Assembly (NCBI GenBank): GCA_035403225.1
Contig: DAONET010000001.1
Span: 62,001-126,000 of the forward strand
Source of the DNA: DAIRDK01 sp035403225
GTDB lineage: Bacteria > Bacteroidota > Bacteroidia > Bacteroidales > FEN-979
Reading direction: 5' to 3'
DNA length: 64,000 bases
How positions within the stretch are numbered: the stretch's first letter is position 1; every line of letters starts with the position of its first letter. The notes under the pieces are model-generated. The model had not been told where the DNA came from. It made no database searches and saw nothing but the letters and a program-made list of their open reading frames with translations. Position numbers and translations under genes: made by a program. Shown here in pieces: positions 52,163-61,112 of this stretch.

Positions 52163-52634
52163 ACACGAGGTATGTATATTTAAATCCGACCCGTGGATCC
52201 GGGGGGCCTTCTGTGGAAGACACCAGGTCCCATTCCAGGGGATTCAGTTCCGGGAAGAAGACATCGCCTTGGAACTCCTGATGGACAACAGTAAGATAAA
52301 GCCGGTCGCAAACAGGCAGAAACTGACGGTATATGGAGGCGCCGCCCATGACGAATGTTTCCTCGTCGGGGTTACACAGGGCGACAGCTTCGGGAATGGA
52401 TCCGGCTACCTCAGCGCCATCAATCCGGTCTCCGGGGATATCGGAGATCACGATGTTGCGGCGGTTTGGCAGCGGGCGTTTGGGAAGGGATTCCCATGTT
52501 TTTTTACCCATGATCACGGGGTGACCCGAGGTGATCTTTTTAAACCGGATGAGGTCGTCGGGGATATGCCAGAGAAGCTGGTTGTTTTTCCCGATGGCGT
52601 TATTTTTTGCTATGGCTACGATGATGGAAATCAT
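52146..52634 (-). CDS. folA: Dihydrofolate reductase
   Basis: A 162-residue enzyme that reduces dihydrofolate with NADPH. It starts MISIIVAIAKNNAIGKNNQLLWHIPDDLIRFKK, showing the Met20-type loop and the catalytic acidic residue in IPDDLIRFK; GKKTWESLPKRPLPNRRNIV follows, as do VMGGASIYRQFLP and the C-terminal strands. Length is standard. It lies nine bases after thyA, the enzyme that regenerates dihydrofolate, so the pair completes the thymidylate cycle. Overlap with the downstream lipoprotein gene is 17 bases. Confidence 0.96.
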   Translation of the reverse strand: MISIIVAIAKNNAIGKNNQLLWHIPDDLIRFKKITSGHPVIMGKKTWESLPKRPLPNRRNIVISDIPGDRIDGAEVAGSIPEAVALCNPDEETFVMGGASIYRQFLPVCDRLYLTVVHQEFQGDVFFPELNPLEWDLVSSTEGPPDPRVGFKYTYLVYDRVK

Positions 52635-52643
52635 GGGATCTGT

Positions 52644-53438
52644 TTAAACGGCAATTATTCCTTTGATATGGGGATGCGACTGATAACCTGTCAGTTCAAA
52701 ATCCTCATACCGGAAATCGAAGATACTCTTTATTTCCGGATTAATTTTCATGACAGGAAGCGGAAACGGAGTCCGGCTGAGTTGAAGTTTGACCTGGTCA
52801 ATATGATTCAGGTAGATATGGGCATCGCCGAGGGTATGGATGAATTCCCCGGGTTTGAGGCCGGTTACCTGAGCCATCATGAGTGTGAGGAGTGAGTAAG
52901 AAGCGATATTGAACGGCACGCCGAGAAAGATGTCGCAGCTACGTTGGTACATCTGGCAGGATAGTTCTCCATTAGCCACGTAGAACTGGAAAAGGAGATG
53001 GCAGGGTGGCAGCGCCATATCATCGAGTTGGGAGACATTCCAGGCGCTGACGATATGGCGGCGTGAATCCGGATCTTTGCGGATGGACTCCACCACCTGA
53101 CTGATCTGGTCGATGTGGGTTCCGTCGTTCTTGGGCCAGTGTCGCCACTGGTATCCATACACCGGTCCCAATTCGCCATTTTCATCGGCCCATTCGTCCC
53201 AGATGCTCACTTTATGATCATGCAGGTATTGGATATTGGTTTCACCCCGAAGGAACCACAGCAATTCATGGAAAATAGAGCGCAGATGCAGTTTTTTGGT
53301 GGTGAGGACAGGAAATGTTTCCCGGAGGTCGAATCTCATCTGGTAGCCAAACACGCTGATGGTGCCTGTTCCTGTCCGGTCTTCCTTGCGGACTCCGTTC
53401 CTGAGCACATGATCAAGCAGGTCGAGGTATTGCTTCAT
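52644..53438 (-). CDS. thyA: Thymidylate synthase
   Basis: A 264-residue enzyme that methylates dUMP with methylenetetrahydrofolate. The catalytic cysteine is in LPPCHLLFQFYV, and RSCDIFLGVPFNIASYSLLT, HTLGDAHIYLNH and the N-terminal RTGTGTISVFGYQMRFDL are canonical. Length equals E. coli ThyA. Its start overlaps the bifunctional-nuclease gene by four bases and folA follows by nine. ThyX is therefore not expected to be needed. Confidence 0.97.
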   Translation of the reverse strand: MKQYLDLLDHVLRNGVRKEDRTGTGTISVFGYQMRFDLRETFPVLTTKKLHLRSIFHELLWFLRGETNIQYLHDHKVSIWDEWADENGELGPVYGYQWRHWPKNDGTHIDQISQVVESIRKDPDSRRHIVSAWNVSQLDDMALPPCHLLFQFYVANGELSCQMYQRSCDIFLGVPFNIASYSLLTLMMAQVTGLKPGEFIHTLGDAHIYLNHIDQVKLQLSRTPFPLPVMKINPEIKSIFDFRYEDFELTGYQSHPHIKGIIAV

Positions 53439-54025
53439 AGTTGAATGTGTCGTTTTTTAAACTCGTCCCTGATCTGAGAAGCCTTTTCATAATCTTCGCC
53501 TTCGAGGGCCAGCCGGAGCATCTCCCGGAGTTCTGTTTCCGAAAAGTCTGACAGGTCGTCGGAAGAGGTGGGTGCCGGTTCGGTCCCGGCGTTTTCGGTG
53601 GAGGCATCTGTTTCTTCATCGACGGTGACGCCGGCCACGCGGAGGATACTTTCGTAGGTGTATACGGGGCAATTAAATCTCAGGGCCAGGGCGATGGCAT
53701 CGGAAGTACGGGAATCGATTTCCTGTTCATTTTCTTCCTGACGGCAAACGAGTTTCGCGAAGAAAACGCCGTCCTGAAATTTGTTGATCACCACTTCTGT
53801 CAAGCGGATATTAAAAGATCCCGCGAACGACCGAAAAAGATCATGTGTCAGGGGACGGGGTGTTTTGATCTTTTCCAGTTCGATAGCGATAGCCTGGGCT
53901 TCAAAACTCCCGATAATAATGGGCAGTCGCCGGCGTCCGTTCCATTCTTCCAGGATCAGAGCATAGGCGCCACTTTGCGATTGGCTGTATTTCATCCCGA
54001 TGATCTCAAGGCGGATCTTTTCCAT
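53435..54025 (-). CDS. Bifunctional nuclease domain protein with UVR motif
   Basis: A 196-residue protein. Residues ~1-130 form the DUF151/BFN domain, with IIGSFEAQAIAIELE, RPLTHDLFRSF and SRTSDAIALALRFNCPVYT; the C-terminal residues (~160-190) form a UVR motif (REMLRLALEGEDYEKASQIRDE). The BFN family was described from plants as having DNase and RNase activity; in bacteria its role is unclear. It is the first gene of the thyA-folA operon. A variable acidic linker joins the domains. Confidence 0.85.
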   Translation of the reverse strand: MEKIRLEIIGMKYSQSQSGAYALILEEWNGRRRLPIIIGSFEAQAIAIELEKIKTPRPLTHDLFRSFAGSFNIRLTEVVINKFQDGVFFAKLVCRQEENEQEIDSRTSDAIALALRFNCPVYTYESILRVAGVTVDEETDASTENAGTEPAPTSSDDLSDFSETELREMLRLALEGEDYEKASQIRDEFKKRHIQL

Positions 54026-54048
54026 GCGGTTATCCTGATTTCTTATAG

Positions 54049-54067
54049 CAAACCTACGGCAAATTTA
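54049..54067 (-). promoter_or_regulatory. Two overlapping -7 elements for the bfn-thyA-folA operon
   Basis: TAGGTTTG at 54056-54049 and TAAATTTG at 54067-54060 on the minus strand, 24 and 35 bases upstream of the ATG at 54025. Divergent from the hppA promoter. Confidence 0.5.
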
Positions 54068-54119
54068 CCGATCAGACAAATAGTGTGGAAAAATTCCGAA
54101 CATGGTGTTTATTTGTTCT

Positions 54120-54127
54120 TAATTTTG
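54120..54127 (+). promoter_or_regulatory. -7 promoter element for hppA
   Basis: TAATTTTG, 28 bases upstream of the ATG at 54156. Confidence 0.6.
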
Positions 54128-54155
54128 CAATAACAACAATATAAAACCACCATTT

Positions 54156-56597
54156 ATGACCATGAAAAAACTAATCACTCTGATGGCAGCATTTTTTTTG
54201 CCATTCATGACTTTCGCGAGTGAAGCCGATCTGAAAATCCCCGAGCTGGGTGCTTCTCAAAACAACTTATTGTTGTTCGGATTTGCTATTTGTTTATTGG
54301 GTCTTCTCTTTGGTTACTACCAGTACCGAAAGGTAAAAAAATTGCGTGCGCATCGCTCCATGCTCGACGTAGCAAAAGTGATTTTTGAAACATGCAAAAC
54401 CTATCTTATCCAGCAAGGGAAATTCCTGCTGATTCTCTTTTTGATTATTGGCCTTTGTATTGCCTTTTACTTCGGATATCTCCAGGAGAATTCCTTTGGA
54501 GGTGTTGTCCTGATCCTTGGATGGACCGTGATCGGTATTCTGGGGTCTTATGGTGTTGCCTGGTTTGGGATCAGGATGAACACCCTTGCCAACAGCAGAA
54601 TGGCGTTCTCATCCCTTGAGAACAAACCGCTGAAACTTTTAAACATCCCGCTGAATGCGGGCATGAGCATCGGTGTGATGCTTGTCTGTGTAGAGCTGAT
54701 CATGATGCTCATCATCCTTTTGTTTGTTCCCCGTGAGTTTGCCGGCGCCAGTTTCGTCGGTTTTGCCATCGGCGAATCACTGGGTGCGAGCGCCCTTCGT
54801 ATTGCAGGCGGGATCTTCACCAAGATTGCAGATATCGGAAGCGACCTCATGAAAGTGGTCTTCAAGATCAAGGAAGATGACCCGCGTAACCCCGGCGTTA
54901 TTGCCGATTGTACCGGTGACAATGCCGGCGACAGCGTTGGTCCTACCGCCGACGGTTTTGAGACCTATGGCGTTACCGGAGTGGCTTTGATCAGTTTTAT
55001 TGTCCTGGCGGTAGGTTTTATCCCGGGTATGGACGAACCAACCCGGCTGATGTACCAGACGACGCTGCTGACGTGGGTTTTCGTGATGCGTATCCTGGGT
55101 GTCATTGCCTCCATCGGCGCTTTTTACATCAACCGTTGGCTGAGTAACATCCTGTATGCTAAAAAACCGAACCTGGATTTCGAACAGCCGCTGACCCATC
55201 TGGTATGGATCACTTCCCTCCTCTCCATTGCCGCCACTTTTATTGCGAGTTACTGGCAACTTGGGCATCTGCCCAATCAACTCTGGCTCACCCTTTCGAT
55301 CATCATCAGTTGCGGAACGTTGGGTGCTGCCCTGATCCCGGAATTCACCAAGATCTTCACCAGTCCCAAATCACAACATGTGTCGGAAGTGGTAACCGCT
55401 TCACGGGAAGGCGGAGCCTCGCTGAACATCCTCTCGGGTTTTGTGGGAGGCAACTTCAGCGCCTTCTGGGAAGGTGCTGTATTCCTGGTTTTGATGTTCA
55501 TCGCCTATTTTGCCAGCCAGTTCGGTCTGGATTCGATCATGATCTATCCGTCTATCTTCGCTTTCGGGCTGGTTGCTTTCGGGTTCCTGGGTATGGGGCC
55601 GGTGACCATTGCGGTCGACAGCTACGGGCCGGTGACGGACAACGCGCAATCGGTATATGAGCTCTCGCTGATCGAAGACGACATGGATGGAGTATCAAAA
55701 GAAATAGAAAAAGACTTCGGTTTCAAGCCCCAGTTCGACCGGGCAAAATACCTGTTGGAAGCCAATGACGGTGCCGGCAATACTTTTAAAGCCACGGCAA
55801 AACCCGTTCTTATCGGGACGGCTGTTGTGGGCGCCACCACGATGATCTTCTCCCTGATTTTGGTCATCAGGAACCGTTTCGGCATCGAACCGGCACAAAT
55901 CCTGAACATCCTGAATCCTTACACCATCCTCGGGTTCCTCGCCGGAGGCGCTGTTATATACTGGTTTACAGGTGCTTCGATACAGGCCGTTTCTTCCGGC
56001 GCATACCGTGCCGTTTCGTATATCAAAAGTCACATACATCTTGACGAGAATGCCGAGAAAAAAGCATCCGCGGAAAACTCGAAGGAAGTGGTGAAGATCT
56101 GTACGCAATATGCGCAAACGGGTATGTTCAACATCTTTGTCGGTATATTTTCATTTGCCATTGGCATTGCTTTCCTCTCGGGATACCGGAATGAAGGTGC
56201 GGCCGATGCATCGATAAAGTTTGGCGCCGCCTCGTTCTTTGTTTCGTACCTGATCTCAATTGCTTTCTTCGGATTATTCCAGGCCATATTCATGGCCAAT
56301 GCCGGAGGAGCCTGGGATAACGCAAAAAAAGTGGTGGAAGTGGATCTGAAGGAAAAGGGAACGCCGCTGCATGACGCGACCGTCGTTGGCGACACGGTTG
56401 GTGATCCTTTTAAAGACACCTCTTCGGTAGCCCTGAACCCGATCATCAAATTTACTACCCTGTTCGGGATGCTGGCCATGGAAATTGCCATTTCGGAGAA
56501 CTTTTTCTCTGTCGCCCCCATCATTGGGATCGTTTTCATCGTCCTTGCCCTGTATTTCGTATACCGGTCTTTCTATAAAATGAGGATCCGGAAATAA
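54156..56597 (+). CDS. hppA: Membrane-bound proton-pumping pyrophosphatase
   Basis: An 813-residue pump with about 16 transmembrane helices that couples pyrophosphate hydrolysis to cation export. The active-site loops are intact: DCTGDNAGDSVGPTADGFETYG, GGAWDNAKK and GDTVGDPFKDTSSVALNP. In the segment that decides potassium dependence the sequence is GNTFKATAK with Lys at residue 545 where K-dependent enzymes have Ala, so this is predicted to be the potassium-independent, proton-translocating type. It is longer than most relatives (670-770). A TAATTTTG promoter lies upstream and a 19-bp terminator follows. Confidence 0.92.
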   Translation: MTMKKLITLMAAFFLPFMTFASEADLKIPELGASQNNLLLFGFAICLLGLLFGYYQYRKVKKLRAHRSMLDVAKVIFETCKTYLIQQGKFLLILFLIIGLCIAFYFGYLQENSFGGVVLILGWTVIGILGSYGVAWFGIRMNTLANSRMAFSSLENKPLKLLNIPLNAGMSIGVMLVCVELIMMLIILLFVPREFAGASFVGFAIGESLGASALRIAGGIFTKIADIGSDLMKVVFKIKEDDPRNPGVIADCTGDNAGDSVGPTADGFETYGVTGVALISFIVLAVGFIPGMDEPTRLMYQTTLLTWVFVMRILGVIASIGAFYINRWLSNILYAKKPNLDFEQPLTHLVWITSLLSIAATFIASYWQLGHLPNQLWLTLSIIISCGTLGAALIPEFTKIFTSPKSQHVSEVVTASREGGASLNILSGFVGGNFSAFWEGAVFLVLMFIAYFASQFGLDSIMIYPSIFAFGLVAFGFLGMGPVTIAVDSYGPVTDNAQSVYELSLIEDDMDGVSKEIEKDFGFKPQFDRAKYLLEANDGAGNTFKATAKPVLIGTAVVGATTMIFSLILVIRNRFGIEPAQILNILNPYTILGFLAGGAVIYWFTGASIQAVSSGAYRAVSYIKSHIHLDENAEKKASAENSKEVVKICTQYAQTGMFNIFVGIFSFAIGIAFLSGYRNEGAADASIKFGAASFFVSYLISIAFFGLFQAIFMANAGGAWDNAKKVVEVDLKEKGTPLHDATVVGDTVGDPFKDTSSVALNPIIKFTTLFGMLAMEIAISENFFSVAPIIGIVFIVLALYFVYRSFYKMRIRK

Positions 56598-56611
56598 TCA
56601 GTGTTCACATT

Positions 56612-56655
56612 AAATAACAAAAAAGACCGCCTCACCGCGGTCTTTTTTGTTATTT
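56612..56655 (+). terminator. Terminator of hppA with a 19-bp perfect stem
   Basis: Arms 56612-56630 and 56637-56655 pair perfectly around the loop CTCACC; the core is AAAAAAGACCGC / GCGGTCTTTTTT. Symmetric A and T runs mean it can work in both directions. Confidence 0.9.
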
Positions 56656-56705
56656 TCAGGCAACCATTCCCGTTTTTGGTGTTATCAGGAACAAGAACTG
56701 TTTTG

Positions 56706-57278
56706 ATGAGGGAACAAAGTTTACTCTGTAAGGTCGTTAAAAAAGATCCCGAAGCTCTGAAAAAGTTGTATGATGACTATGCACCAAAGTTGTTCAGCTT
56801 ATGTATGAGGTATATGGGAAACCGTGCAGATGCGGAAGATGTCCTTCACGACGGATTTATCAAGATCCTGGAAAACCTGCCTGGTTTCCGCATGGGGCCT
56901 GCCTGCAACCTGGAGGGGTGGATGAAAAAGATCATGGTGAACACCGCTTTAAACAATTTACGTCAGCGGGCCAAAGAAGAGAAACTAATCAGTTTTGATA
57001 AGGCAGAGGGAAAAATGGATGTCCATGATGAAGAGTTTTCCGAAGAAGATGCATTTCCTGTCATACCTGAAAAGGAAGTAATCCTGGAAATGATCGGGAA
57101 CCTTCCTGCCGGGTACCGGACTGTTTTCAACCTGTATGTCTTTGAAGAATATTCTCATCGGGAAATCGCCGTGATGCTGGGTTGTTCGGAAGGGACCTCC
57201 AAATCACAATTATCCAAAGCGCGGGTCATGCTACGGCATAGCCTGACAAGTGTATTTGAAAAAGAAAAAAGATATTAA
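56706..57278 (+). CDS. ECF-type RNA polymerase sigma factor
   Basis: A 190-residue sigma-70 family protein with region 2 (YDDYAPKLFSLCMRYMGNRADAEDVLHDGFIKILENLPGF, shown in parts) and region 4 (LPAGYRTVFNLYVFEEYSHREIAVMLGCSEGTSKSQLSKAR), and no region 1 or 3, so an ECF sigma. The ATG at 56706 gives the canonical short N terminus; a longer start runs into the hppA terminator. One base separates it from the next gene, a membrane-anchored beta-barrel protein that is a candidate regulator. Its target promoters cannot be named. Confidence 0.93.
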   Translation: MREQSLLCKVVKKDPEALKKLYDDYAPKLFSLCMRYMGNRADAEDVLHDGFIKILENLPGFRMGPACNLEGWMKKIMVNTALNNLRQRAKEEKLISFDKAEGKMDVHDEEFSEEDAFPVIPEKEVILEMIGNLPAGYRTVFNLYVFEEYSHREIAVMLGCSEGTSKSQLSKARVMLRHSLTSVFEKEKRY

Positions 57279-57279
57279 T

Positions 57280-58581
57280 ATGAATAAAGACGTTCATCCC
57301 ATAGATACCTATTTCAGGGAAGCGCTGAAAGACCATCAGGTTGAACCACCCGGTTCAGGGAGGGAGGCATTTCTCCACGAAGCCGGGAAGCTACACCGGG
57401 CTGAAAAAAAACGAATCATCTGGCTTTGGGGGCTGTCTGTCTTTGTCATCCTTCTTTCGGCAGGAATCCTGTTTTTCTTTCGGGGACATCACCAACCACC
57501 TGCCGGTGAGAGACCGTCCATCACTGAACCGGCATCAACAAAAGCAGGAAAAATCCTTTCTACGGTTCCTGTCCCTAAAGAGACATCCGGGACCGCGGTT
57601 CATCAGGCTTCCGGGTCGTCGGTACCTTGTCAGCCCGTTCATCGGTCGACGACCTGTGCTCCTTTCGTGACCCCTTCCGGTCATGATACCAATGCTGCTT
57701 CCGAAGAAAAACCAGCAGCAACATCAGAAATTTCCGAGATATCAGTGCCGGCTTCCTCCCGGTCTTTCATTTCTCCGTCGATTACGATTCCTTTCAACTA
57801 TTTTCCCTTAACCAAATCTACTCTAAAAATTATCTCAGAAAAAGTCGCCCCGGAAAAAGAAGAAAAGAAAGTTATCCGCCGAAATGAATCAGGGTATCAT
57901 GCAGGATTATATTTCTTACCGGAGATGATGTTCAACACTCTTGAAAAGGAGAAATTTGCCTGGAATCTTGGCGCCGAAGGCAGTTTTTATTTCAAAGAAT
58001 TTTCCATCACCACCGGAGTGGGGTTATCGCTGACAAAAGGCACCCGGGAGCTCATCGTGAAATACAATGATTATCTCGGGAGCTACTCCAATCTTGACTC
58101 CATGTCATTTGAATGGAATGAAAATCACACCCAGGTGATACCGACCTATTACATGACCGATAAGGATGTATGGGACAGCCTGATGAAGCTGGATTATCCA
58201 AAGGTCATTAAAAGGTACATTTATCTGCAGGTACCGTTGATGCTGGGGTATGACTTTTGGAAGAACGAAAAGTGTTCTTTTGGATTGAGGGTTGGTCCTG
58301 TGCTTTCTGTCATGATAGACTCAAAACGATTGAGCGCCGATTATGATCCCGGCAAGAACCGCATTATTGGCATCAACAATATCACGCCAGACCGTATTAA
58401 TCTGAATTGGCAGATAGCCGGAGGAATAAATTTCTCTTACCTCCTGGATAACCGGTGGAGTCTTGATCTGGAGCCTGAAGCCAAATACTATTTTAACTCG
58501 GTTTATGAAAAATCCGAGATCAGTAAAAAGCCATGGTCGGTCGGACTCAAGGCAGTCATCAAATTAAACATAAAAAAATAA
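57280..58581 (+). CDS. Inner-membrane-anchored protein with C-terminal beta-barrel domain, candidate sigma regulator
   Basis: A 433-residue protein. Residues 1-45 are cytoplasmic (IDTYFREALKDHQVEPPGSG, a pattern seen in many Bacteroidetes proteins encoded beside ECF sigma factors); 46-67 are one transmembrane helix; ~70-200 are a Pro/Ser/Thr-rich linker; ~205-433 resemble a PorT-like outer-membrane beta-barrel domain with alternating aromatic strands such as GLYFLPEMMF and VPLMLGYDFW. This topology would let one protein reach from sigma factor in the cytoplasm to the outer membrane. There is no classical anti-sigma zinc motif. It starts one base after the sigma gene. Confidence 0.8.
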   Translation: MNKDVHPIDTYFREALKDHQVEPPGSGREAFLHEAGKLHRAEKKRIIWLWGLSVFVILLSAGILFFFRGHHQPPAGERPSITEPASTKAGKILSTVPVPKETSGTAVHQASGSSVPCQPVHRSTTCAPFVTPSGHDTNAASEEKPAATSEISEISVPASSRSFISPSITIPFNYFPLTKSTLKIISEKVAPEKEEKKVIRRNESGYHAGLYFLPEMMFNTLEKEKFAWNLGAEGSFYFKEFSITTGVGLSLTKGTRELIVKYNDYLGSYSNLDSMSFEWNENHTQVIPTYYMTDKDVWDSLMKLDYPKVIKRYIYLQVPLMLGYDFWKNEKCSFGLRVGPVLSVMIDSKRLSADYDPGKNRIIGINNITPDRINLNWQIAGGINFSYLLDNRWSLDLEPEAKYYFNSVYEKSEISKKPWSVGLKAVIKLNIKK

Positions 58582-58670
58582 AAAGGGAGGCAACCCTTTT
58601 AAACAGTGGTGTTAGTACAGTTAGGAACACGTGTACACCGCACCAATAATTATCATTAAAACCAACCGAT

Positions 58671-60977
58671 ATGAAAAAGATCATCTTTATAATTTGTTTC
58701 ATGGCGCTGATGGTGCCAGGAATGGCCCAGTATACGGCCATCATCTCAGGGGTTGTCACAGATTCCGCCACAGGGAATCCCATTGCCGGGAAGGATGTGT
58801 CGATCTTAACCGATTCCTCCTCCGGGTTTTTCTATTACAAGGTGGCGCCAACCAATACCAACGGATATTATGTCGATTCCATCTGGCTGCCTTTTCCGTG
58901 GCACCAGACTTTTACTGTCAGTGTATTAGATTGTCACGGGATATTGCATCATGACACCTGCAGCGCTACCATGAACAATCCTTCTAAAGTCATCAACTTC
59001 TCGATCTGCCAGAGCGACACCTCTTTCTGTGATGCCGAGTTCACGTACAATGCTGACAGTCTGACCCCTCAGACCATTTACTTCACTGACCAGTCTTCCG
59101 GGAATATTGCTCAATGGAGTTGGGATTTCGGAGACGGGACCCCTCCTGTAGTGATCACCTACCCGAACAACCCTGACGTTATTCATACCTATGTCGGGGC
59201 GAATCTCTCTTACATCGTCTGCCTGACTGTTCATGGCAACGACACTACCTGTGATGACGTCCAATGCTCCCCTGTATATATAGGAGGAGGAAACGGCTGC
59301 AATGCAGGCTTTACTTTTACTCCTGATTCGACAGTATTTCCTACGGCGATCCAGTTCACAGATACCTCTTCCGGGAATATAGCTCTATGGAGTTGGGATT
59401 TCGGTGACGGTACCACGGCAGTGATCACCTACCCGAACAACCCTGACGTTATTCATACCTATGCCGTGGCAAATCTCACATACGACGTCTGCCTGACTGT
59501 TCAGGGCAACGACAGTAGTTGTTATGACATCCAATGTTCTCCTGTATATGTGGGAGGAGGAACCGGATGCGATGCAGACTTTACTTTTACTCCTGATTCG
59601 GCAGTATATCTTACGATGATCCAGTTCACAGATATCTCTTCCGGGAATATCATCGGTTGGTCGTGGAATTTTGATGATCCTGCTTCCGGGATTAATAATT
59701 TCTCCTCCTCTCAGAATCCCGTTCATGCTTTCTCAGCCCCCGGGACATATAATGTCTGCCTGACGGTTCATGGCAACGACAGCACCTGTTATGACATCCA
59801 ATGTTCCCCTGTATATGTAAAAGGAGAAAGTGGATGCGATCCAGGCTTTACTTTTACTCCTGATTCGGCAGTATATCTTACGGTGGTTCAGTTCACAGAT
59901 CTCTCTTCCGGGAATATTATCGGTTGGTCCTGGAATTTTGATGATCCTGCTTCCGGGTTCACTAACTTCTCCTCTCTTCAGAATCCCGCTCATGTTTTTT
60001 CGGCCCCCGGGATATATGATGTCTGCCTGACCATCCAATGCGACAGCATATTGAGCACCTGGTGTACGCCGGTTACTGTGCTTGATTCATCCTCGTTTCA
60101 TTATGTATATGGACAGGTGTTTGCCGGAAATTTCCCTCTTGTTTCAGGGTTGGCATTGATCTGCTCACTGGATACGACCGGTAGTTTCAATCCATACATT
60201 GATATGAGTATTATTGACACCAACGGGGTTTATTACTTCACGATGGTTCCGGATGGAAATTATTACATCCTTGCTATTCCATTCGATTCAAACAGCTACC
60301 TGCCTACCTATTACGGAGATGTTATCAATTGGCAAGATGCCATTTTGATTCAACTTGGCGACCCTTCCAACCCCTATAATATCCATCTTGTACAAGCAGG
60401 AGATCTGAGTGCCGGTCCCGGATCAATTTCCGGACAAATAGCTTCCGGGTCGCTGCGAACCAGTATGACCGATAAAATTGTCATGTTCCTGAAAGACGGG
60501 GACGGAACTACTGTTTCGTTCAATCAGGTATCTTCTTCCGGCAGTTTCGGGTTCCCGTCACTGCAATACGGCGAATATTACCTGTATCCGGAATTGGCCG
60601 GATGTACGGGAGATCTGATCATGATTGAACTGACAGCCCAAAGCCCGACAGCCAACGTTAACCTGACATTCACAGGAAGCAGTATCCTCGGGACAGAAGA
60701 ACAGGATCCACCAACGATAACAGGCATCAGCAACCTTTATCCAAACCCTGCAGATATGGAAGCCTTCTTAGACGTGACGGTTAATAAAACTACCGGATTG
60801 CGTTTGGGGTTGTACAATCTTTCAGGACGGTGTGTCAAGGATATCTTTTTCAAGGTCACTCCCGGGACAAACCGGCTCACGATCCCTGTTGATCAACTCT
60901 TCCCTGGATTATATACACTCCGGATCATTTCCGATCAGGGATTATCGGAAACCCGGAAATTGATGATCAGCAAATAA
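58671..60977 (+). CDS. PKD-repeat protein with T9SS type A sorting domain
   Basis: A 768-residue secreted protein with an N-terminal signal (MKKIIFIICFMALMVPGMAQ), a region resembling a carboxypeptidase-regulatory-like beta fold (~residues 22-110), four PKD-type repeats at about 120-472 each with a WSWDFGDG or WSWNFDD core, a second beta fold (~475-665), and a C-terminal sorting domain (~685-768: LYPNPADMEAF, then LYNLSG and a terminal Lys) typical of type IX secretion. It is thus a predicted surface or extracellular protein exported via SprA and PorU. It follows the sigma/beta-barrel pair by 89 bases and may be its target. Confidence 0.9.
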   Translation: MKKIIFIICFMALMVPGMAQYTAIISGVVTDSATGNPIAGKDVSILTDSSSGFFYYKVAPTNTNGYYVDSIWLPFPWHQTFTVSVLDCHGILHHDTCSATMNNPSKVINFSICQSDTSFCDAEFTYNADSLTPQTIYFTDQSSGNIAQWSWDFGDGTPPVVITYPNNPDVIHTYVGANLSYIVCLTVHGNDTTCDDVQCSPVYIGGGNGCNAGFTFTPDSTVFPTAIQFTDTSSGNIALWSWDFGDGTTAVITYPNNPDVIHTYAVANLTYDVCLTVQGNDSSCYDIQCSPVYVGGGTGCDADFTFTPDSAVYLTMIQFTDISSGNIIGWSWNFDDPASGINNFSSSQNPVHAFSAPGTYNVCLTVHGNDSTCYDIQCSPVYVKGESGCDPGFTFTPDSAVYLTVVQFTDLSSGNIIGWSWNFDDPASGFTNFSSLQNPAHVFSAPGIYDVCLTIQCDSILSTWCTPVTVLDSSSFHYVYGQVFAGNFPLVSGLALICSLDTTGSFNPYIDMSIIDTNGVYYFTMVPDGNYYILAIPFDSNSYLPTYYGDVINWQDAILIQLGDPSNPYNIHLVQAGDLSAGPGSISGQIASGSLRTSMTDKIVMFLKDGDGTTVSFNQVSSSGSFGFPSLQYGEYYLYPELAGCTGDLIMIELTAQSPTANVNLTFTGSSILGTEEQDPPTITGISNLYPNPADMEAFLDVTVNKTTGLRLGLYNLSGRCVKDIFFKVTPGTNRLTIPVDQLFPGLYTLRIISDQGLSETRKLMISK
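59028..60085 (+). repeat. Four tandem PKD-encoding repeats of about 270 bp
   Basis: Repeat starts at 59028, 59298, 59568 and 59835, period 270, 270 and 267 bases. Units 1 and 2 share long identical stretches such as CCCGAACAACCCTGACG; units 2 to 4 share CTTTACTTTTACTCCTGATT; units 3 and 4 are closest to each other in the WSWNFDDPASG part. Each unit starts at a conserved Cys codon. Sites for unequal recombination or gene conversion. Confidence 0.85.
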
Positions 60978-61018
60978 TATAAAAGAAAGGATCTTCCGGA
61001 GAATTGAATTATTGAAAG

Positions 61019-61054
61019 AAAAAGGCTGTCCCAAAAAGCAGGGACAGCCTTTTT
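61019..61054 (+). terminator. Rho-independent terminator of the PKD-repeat gene
   Basis: A perfect 14-bp stem AAAAAGGCTGTCCC / GGGACAGCCTTTTT, eight-base loop, with further T residues. Located 42 bases after the stop codon. Confidence 0.88.
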
Positions 61055-61112
61055 TTCGTGTACTATTTCCCGGCGGGCATTATCTGCAGGGCCCATATTT
61101 TACCGGATCGTT

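Noticed and set aside
59028..60085. CRISPR-like direct repeats
   Set aside because: The repeats are in frame within a PKD-domain gene, have 270-base units and no spacers.
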